A program made the translations under genes and the position numbers. A DNA stretch of 64,000 nt from Cepaea nemoralis (Eukaryota; Mollusca; Gastropoda; Stylommatophora; Helicidae), in assembly GCA_014155875.1 (NCBI GenBank), contig JACEFZ010013534.1, positions 1,159,501 to 1,223,500 of the forward strand, written 5' to 3'. The notes under the pieces are model-generated. The model saw nothing but the letters and a program-made list of their open reading frames with translations. It did not search any database and had not been told where the DNA came from. Below are positions 58,732 to 64,000 of the stretch, piece after piece. Numbering within the stretch: position 1 is the stretch's first letter; each line of letters begins with the position of its first letter.

Positions 58732-58814
58732 TCCTCCTCCTCCGCCGCCGTCTCCTCCTCCTCCTCCTCCTCCTCCTCCTCCTCCTCCTCCTCCTCCTCC
58801 TCCTCCTCCTCCTC
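58732..58814 (+). repeat. (CTC)n microsatellite
   Basis: A CTC/CCT run with a short CCGCCGCCGT interruption near its left end. Leu-run and Glu-run frames over it are artefacts. Confidence 0.93.
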
Positions 58815-58944
58815 GTATTTATTTTGCTTCATGAATTCCAAACAAATGCCGTTCACGCTATACTGTTCTCGGGTATTCTTAATGTACCCTATCCATGGCG
58901 GTGGGGGGGGGGGGTTTCTTTCAGAGGTACTGTAATCATCCCCG

Positions 58945-59185
58945 GTTGATTTTCTAGGCAACTTTACGTTCTGCAGTTTGCCATTGCTTTCTAATTTAGC
59001 AGTCAATTGACCTGTGTAGAGAATGAACCCACTAACCCGTCATCAGCGCTCATGAAGTTTCATAGTGAACTTTCTTAACCTTTCGGCCACGCTGATCTCT
59101 AAATTCCTAATCCGCTCCGATGCGAATTGAACCTATATCCACGGGGTGGCAGGCGAGAGTCAAGACGCCACTTAGCTACAGTGGC
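58945..59185 (-). mobile_element. Overlapping SINE remnants
   Basis: 58950-59000 carries the family B body (forward AGTTTGCCATTGCTTTCTAA). 59030-59096 ends in a family C-like head (forward CGGCCACGCTGATCTCT). 59100-59182 is another tRNA-like head with B-box GGTTCAATTCGC on the minus strand. The pieces look like successive or chimeric insertions just before the receptor exon. Confidence 0.55.
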
Positions 59186-59355
59186 TTTCTTAGAAAATAA
59201 CAACATTTAAAGAGGCGACTCGTCTACTGGTCGATTCAATTGTTTACATATTCAGTTTCAGATATCTCTGTTATAACCTGTCACATAACATTTCTTTATA
59301 AATCAGTTATACTGGTTTGCTATAAAATATCTGCCAATTAACATTTATTCGCCAG

Positions 59356-59636
59356 GATAGACGTTCACTGGTTCCACAAACATGGCATCTGCCAGATGAT
59401 AGTCTTCGTTACCTACGTCTGCGGCTTCCTATCTGTTTGGATGGTAGTCATGGTAACACTGGAAAACTATGTCAGGATATGCCATCCTCATCAGGTGCAC
59501 ACCTGGTGCACACCAGGGAAGGCTAAGGTGGTGTTGATGGTGCTTGGATTAACGGCTGTCTTTTGCTACAACTTCCCGCTGTGGACAACTTACAGTGACA
59601 CGACACAGAACAAGAGTATATGCTCTCTAAATCCAG
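59356..59636 (+). CDS. Class A GPCR, exon with TM3 and TM4
   Basis: Begins after ATTTATTCGCCAG with one G that completes Arg164. The first extracellular loop has the conserved Trp (VHWFHKHGIC, W169) and the disulphide Cys C176. TM3 (about 177-199) ends in VTLENYVRICHP, so the usual D/E-R-Y is E200-N201-Y202 and the Arg at 3.50 is absent. TM4 (about 219-240) has no Trp at 4.50. Extracellular loop 2 has the partner Cys C253 and a sequon (N249). A consensus donor CCAG|GTAAGC ends the exon after the first base of codon 258. Reading through that donor gives a further 46 residues (VDYFPLFACICVINVLLLV, which resembles TM5) and then a stop at 59774-59776. Whether that is coding or intron is open. Confidence 0.82.
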
Positions 59637-60092
59637 GTAAGCCGGTATTCTGTATTGTGACGTTCACGCTTGTAGATTATTTTCCATTATTTGCTTGCAT
59701 TTGTGTTATAAATGTGTTGTTGCTTGTGTTGTCAAATCCTTCTTTTCTGGCCATGCATTCATTTACAAAGAATTAAGGACTGTCGATTACTTGGTTACAG
59801 CTTGGTAGGTAAGCATTCTGATGATGCCTATGAGCATCATTATTCGATTGCACATCATTTACTTAGTCACTTCCTGCAATATAATCTAGAGACCTCATGG
59901 CACATTGTAGGAGTTTTAATTAGAAAGACGATCCACACGTATCACGGTTCCGTGGTTTATAGCTAAATGCCATTTTAAAACAGATTTCTTTACTATAGCA
60001 CTAATTAGTTGTTGTTTGTTTTGTTTTTATATGCTGGTGTACGTTGTTTTAATCGCAACATCTATATTATCTCTTGTTGCTATGCAATGAGA
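59637..60092. other. Sequence after the TM4 exon: intron or terminal coding extension
   Basis: 59637-59776 is open in the receptor frame and TM5-like, then stops. No later splice donor is obvious before the stop. The remainder shows no feature. Confidence 0.45.
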
Positions 60093-60178
60093 AACTACTG
60101 AACGCAAACTTGTCCAGGAATCACAAACAGCCAAAAAATGCTAGAGTTGATTGCTACGTCCTGTAAAGGATATGCAAC
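60093..60178 (+). mobile_element. SINE family B fragment
   Basis: CTACTGAACGCAAACTTGTC to TACGTCCTGTAAAGGATATG matches the body and tail of family B. The head is missing. Confidence 0.65.
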
Positions 60179-60339
60179 AAACTAACTTTGTTCCATTTTC
60201 CAATTGACCGTTTCTGTGATTTATTTAAGTCCTTGGTTCGAACTTCACATCTGCGGAGAGACTTATCACAGTGTGTCACCAGATCATGACTGAGCACAGC
60301 CCACACAAACTGGCTGGGATTATGAGTAGCTGTAATATT

Positions 60340-60750
60340 TCCTAGCGGGTGCGTTAGCGCGGTCGCTAGGGAGCTCCGCTGATGTCATAAGTGCAGTAGG
60401 ACAAAAGTTCGACACCTGCGTTCATTGTCCGCTAAATGAGGGGAAGACTGGGGACCCATTCTCCGTGCATTCAGTCCTACAAAATATGATTGTCTTATCC
60501 CATTACAGACACATAACAGGTTACTGCTTGAAGACTTGCTGTTTGTCAGTGTTTTGTAATATCGAGATGATAAGAACGATCGCTCTGAAATTTCCGGTGC
60601 GCTGATGACTGGGCAATGGGATAATTCCCTAAACAAGTCAGTTAGACTTCAACGTTGACATCTCGTTCAGAAATCATTGGCGAACTCCTGAACGTACGAT
60701 TGCTTTGAAAATCAACATTTCGTTGCTCGCAGACTCCTTCAAAGGACATA
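60340..60750 (+). mobile_element. Degenerate tRNA-like repeat pieces
   Basis: 60345-60420 has a tRNA-like head (GCGTTAGCGCGGTCGCTAGG, then AAAGTTCGACACC). 60670-60745 is a very diverged family B body and tail (CAGAAATCATTGGCGAACTC...CAAAGGACAT). Both are weak. Confidence 0.4.
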
Positions 60751-61084
60751 AAACATAGACAAATTAAATTACTCAAGAAGTCAATAGAATCCAGTATCGT
60801 AAGACATTACTTCGGGTTTCACTGTGAGCGTTCATAAGCAATCAAAAGCAATACACAGACTAACTCAGCACGTATACGTTATCTCATTATATTCCTGTGA
60901 TAATCTCAGACTGAATCTCATATCCTGGAGATATGCCACAGGGTGCTCCCCCTGAACAGGATTTTAAACATGCCCCAAACAACTGCTAGCTAGAGCCGTT
61001 TGGGGAAAACAAAACGGTGCCACGCATACGTTGACCAAAACTAATTACTGATTTCAAAAGAGATATAAGCTTAAAGGTCTTAGT
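60751..61084. other. Nothing recognised
   Basis: No coding or repeat signal. Confidence 0.5.
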
Positions 61085-61397
61085 GCGAAGGAGGAGGAAG
61101 AAGATGAAGTGGAAGAAGAGCACTAGAAGAGGAAGAGGAAGAAGACCGAGAAAAACGAGAACATGCAGGATAGGAAAAACAAGAATAAGAACAAAAACAA
61201 GAAAAAGATAAAGAATATGATAATAAAGAAGAAGAAAAACAAAGAGAAGAACAAGAATAAGTAAAAGGAATAGCAACAAGAACAAAGAGAACAATAGGAG
61301 GAGAAGAGGAATCAAGAGGGGGATAAAGAATAAAAAGGAGGAGGAGGAGGAGATGGAAGAGGAAGTACACAATCAAGAAGAAGAAGAAGGAGAAGAA
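61085..61397 (+). repeat. Long purine-rich (GAA/GGA/AAGA) tract
   Basis: About 310 bp almost without pyrimidines on the + strand, composed of GAA, GGA and AAGAA variants. It is a decayed purine microsatellite with triplex-forming potential. Leu/Ser-rich frames on the minus strand are artefacts. Confidence 0.85.
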
Positions 61398-61479
61398 ACC
61401 ATAAATTTCCCGATGTAATCGGCTTAAAAACACAGCCGTGTTCGATTTTCGCAACTCCGCATTGCGCTGGGTTTTAACG

Positions 61480-61592
61480 TATTGGTATGGGAGCCGGTCG
61501 TTAAGAAAGCACTGGCAAACTACTGAACGTAAACTTGCCAAGAGATCACAACAGCAGTAAAATGCCGGTGTTTACAGCGATGTCCTGTAAAG
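61480..61592 (+). mobile_element. SINE family B, interrupted by a hAT element
   Basis: Contains TAAGAAAGCACTGGCAAACT and a GCGATGTCCTGTAAAG tail. The expected GATATGC end is replaced by the terminal sequence of the hAT element at 61593. Confidence 0.75.
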
Positions 61593-62740
61593 CAGTGCTT
61601 CCCAAACTTTTCACTTTCGCGGAACGACATAAAATTTTCCTTTTGCACCAGGGACCGGTGCAGTTTAAAACAAATTGTCTCCTTGTAATCATGAATTGTA
61701 TATGACCTCAATATACATTTTAATATAAATATAAAATTTAACGGATTTGTGGGTGTTGTCCCGGTGCGCTAAATACTGCTCCATAATAGTATTGGATGAC
61801 GGTGATTTATTTAATGGTGGTCCCATTTTCATGAGTAAAAATTTTGTTGTAGAGATTTCCAAATCAAAAATGTTTTCAAATGTCAAAACTACATTTAGGT
61901 CTTCTTGTAAAGGTGTATATACTCGTATACACGGACAGTTATGATGACCAATATAAAATAAAAATTAAATATATCCTGGAAAACGATACCAAATCATATT
62001 TTAAACAAGCTGACTAAATTACAGTATGTTGTAATAAAAATGATTTAATGATCAGCTGCTAACAGTAACTATTTAATGCGAGGAGTGGGCCTGATTATTA
62101 TTTACAAGCTTATCAAATCGTGGCACGACTGTAAACAGCGTTATCCGCAAAGGAGAACAAATTTCATATTGTTTCTGCATTTTGTCTTAATAATGCTCAT
62201 TGACAAAAAAAAAGTTTCGCAGTGGTACATCGACGGAAATAGAAGGAGAACTTTAAAGGCGATTAAAGTAAGTTCAGGATGTTCTGCTTCGACATGTATC
62301 CAAAAAGAGGCTAGTGATGTCTTGGTTTCGAAAAAAATCTTCAATCCTTCGTCAGACTTCAGATCCAGCAGTTAATCTTGTAAAGTGACATTCAAATCAG
62401 CTGTTGATGCTATGAATGGATTTCGAATCCATCCAGTCCCTATTCGTGGATCATCTTCGCGTGGAAAGTAAAACTCGAATTGTTCAGTCAAATTGCTCAA
62501 GTGTTCACTGATAACATTTCGTAGAGATGAAATATCCAGCACTTCATCTGGTCAATGATAGTTGATGCTAGGTTGTGAAACATAGCAAAACTATCTCCTG
62601 ACACTCGACTCTTCCAAGCCACTGGCTTTTGTTTATGACCTTAAATTTGCTAATCAGCTATAATGTCTTCCGTCACTCGATGGATTAAATATCAATGCTC
62701 CTTCTTTATTGAATCACCCCAATGGTTAGTTATTGTTGTA
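61593..62740 (-). mobile_element. Decayed hAT transposon (ZBED/SCAND3-like transposase lineage)
   Basis: The left terminus CAGTGCTTCCCAAACTTTTC is a typical hAT terminal sequence. About 500 bp further right, the minus strand encodes the C-terminal part of a hAT transposase. The other terminus was not found, so the right limit is approximate. Confidence 0.75.
62141..62600 (-). pseudogene. hAT transposase C-terminus (dimerisation region)
   Basis: On the minus strand FYFPREDDPRIGTGWIRNPF is followed by STADLNVTLQD-stop-LLDLKSDEGLK, then IFFETKTSLASFWIHVEAEH and IAFKVLLLFPSMYHCETFFL. These are the end motifs of hAT transposases related to the ZBED5/SCAND3/EPM2AIP1-type domesticated genes, in which a W-x-x-x-x-x-x-P region and an S-x-x-C-E-x-x-F-S-like motif close the dimerisation domain. 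One internal stop and upstream frame breaks make it non-functional. Confidence 0.78.
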
Positions 62741-63085
62741 CAGTTGGTGAGCGAGCAGTGGCTATACAAAACATGAGCCACAACACGTAAGACAGCCACA
62801 ATGCGATAATACATGTAGCGTTGACGTCTATGAAGGCAACGAGATGGGCCACAGGTAGTAAGAAGACGGACACCGTAGTCCGTGTTGCTTCAACCTTTAT
62901 ATTGAGATTACAAGAAATTATGCATCGCTGTGTTCTCTTTTAAATATACCTGGGGACATTTTGCGATGAAACATGTATGTACATTGATATACTAGCTTTC
63001 GGATTTGTGATTGTACAGCGTTTAGTGGTTGAACAGTTACTTCATTTGCTGGTTCTGGTAACTATCCAAGCCGTTAAAGCCCTAG

Positions 63086-63090
<5 letters not shown>
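62741..63090. other. Nothing recognised
   Basis: No coding, RNA or repeat signal. Confidence 0.5.

Positions 63091-63153
<63 letters not shown>
63091..63153 (+). repeat. (CT)n microsatellite
   Basis: About 31 uninterrupted CT units. Confidence 0.95.
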
Positions 63154-63155
<2 letters not shown>

Positions 63156-64000
63156 TTTTCCCATTACTACACTGCTCACTCTGTTCCTACGTTTGCCTAC
63201 ATCCCATATCATCCTTCTAAGGTCAACCTTTGTCTGATCTAACTGCTATCTTAAATACCCCAAGGATAGAATATTGTATATGAGATCTGACACTTCTAGA
63301 ATGTTCCAGATTAACAATGCGCTCTGGAAATTGCTTTTTGTTCTGACAATGTTGACAGGAGGATGATCAGGAATCAAAGTTTAGTTGCCTAGCTAGATTG
63401 TTACTAGCTAAGCGTGATAAAGAGTTTGACCTCGTGTACTCTCCTACCAAATTTTTGATGTTTGTTATTAGCCCATCGATCTGACCTAAGATTTCTATTA
63501 GTTCTCATTTGTCTCATGTGCGTGAATTATGAAATATGTTTACCAAGGAGACATGTGATTAGTAAGGATCATCCTCATCACATTCCAATGAGGAGCATGA
63601 GTGCTCCGATCTCTTCCTCTACATCTTCACCAGCGGATCTCCATTGATCATATGCTTGCTTGCTTGTGTTCGTTGACTTGAGCTCCAATGCGAAGTCCTG
63701 TATGTCGGATGAAGGCATCCTGTTGTCCAACATCAGTGTGATGTCATACAGGACCTGAGGTTTGCGTGAGTATCCATTGTCCCATGTCTGGCTTATCTGT
63801 GTGCAGACTGGTGGTTCCTCGCCGTACAGGCAGACACTCTCCGACTTCGGAGGAATCCTACTGACTTTAGCCAGGACCCCGAAGGGACCTGTTGCCCAGG
63901 ACGCTCGACGAGGACGCGACAATAGGTCTTGGCCAGTATATAACCCGGCCCTGGTGCCTTGGAAACACCTCTGCGTCCGATTGATCATATAAGCTCTGTG
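63154..64000. other. Unrecognised sequence at the right edge
   Basis: A 136-codon minus-strand frame (63988-63578) has no motif I recognise. It may belong to a mobile element or be chance. No TM5-TM7 receptor exon is seen. Confidence 0.4.

Noticed and set aside
60986..61541. Leu/Phe/Ser-rich minus-strand frames as membrane proteins
   Set aside because: Apparent hydrophobicity comes from reading the complement of a purine-rich tract (TTC/CTT codons).
63578..63988. 136-codon minus-strand frame as a host gene
   Set aside because: No recognised motif, no splice or promoter context, and surroundings full of repeats. Left as unrecognised.

Overview
This is animal (eukaryotic) genomic DNA, most likely from a lophotrochozoan invertebrate and plausibly a gastropod mollusc. 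The evidence is indirect: a spliced rhodopsin-class receptor, RTE-like and I/Nimb-like LINEs, several tRNA-derived SINE families, hAT and Tc1/mariner relics, an LTR element, and very long tandem repeats. There are no operons, bacterial genes, CRISPR arrays, rRNA genes or convincing free-standing tRNA genes. The species cannot be fixed from sequence alone.

I support one host gene. It is a class A G-protein-coupled receptor on the + strand, split into an exon carrying the N-terminus, TM1 and TM2 (coding 5919-6409) and an exon carrying TM3 and TM4 (59356-59636). The splice phases match exactly (AG at the end of the first exon, G at the start of the second). Almost the whole window, 6410-59355 (52.9 kb), is therefore a single intron. 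TM5-TM7 are not clearly present and probably lie beyond the right edge.

The intron is filled with layered repeats. Three unrelated satellites dominate. Sat-A has a 17/34-bp unit and spans about 1.6-5.65 kb, mostly upstream of the receptor exon. Sat-B has 21- and 36-bp units and spans 8.17-9.11 and 11.92-21.17 kb. Sat-C has a 15-bp unit at 50.98-55.94 kb and a 29-bp dimeric form at 57.33-57.95 kb. Each satellite is split by LINE insertions. Sat-B and Sat-C have units of 15, 21 or 36 bp, all multiples of three and without stop codons, so they create huge but almost certainly non-genic open frames on both strands.

Between the satellites are: an RTE-like LINE family (copies at 4.86, 9.1-11.9, 21.2, 30.1-32.0 and 44.5-50.4 kb); an I/Nimb-like RNase H LINE (33.4-36.5 kb); fragments of a second RNase H LINE (1.7-2.5 and 55.9-57.3 kb); a young LTR retrotransposon that keeps only Gag-protease (21.84-27.19 kb) and has jumped into an old Tc1/mariner-like transposase; a 1.7-kb solo LTR and a four-arm foldback element nested in one LINE copy; a 166-bp MITE; a decayed hAT transposase (61.6-62.7 kb); and at least four tRNA-derived SINE families. 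The nesting gives a relative age order: satellites and old LINEs first, then LTR, foldback and SINE insertions into them.
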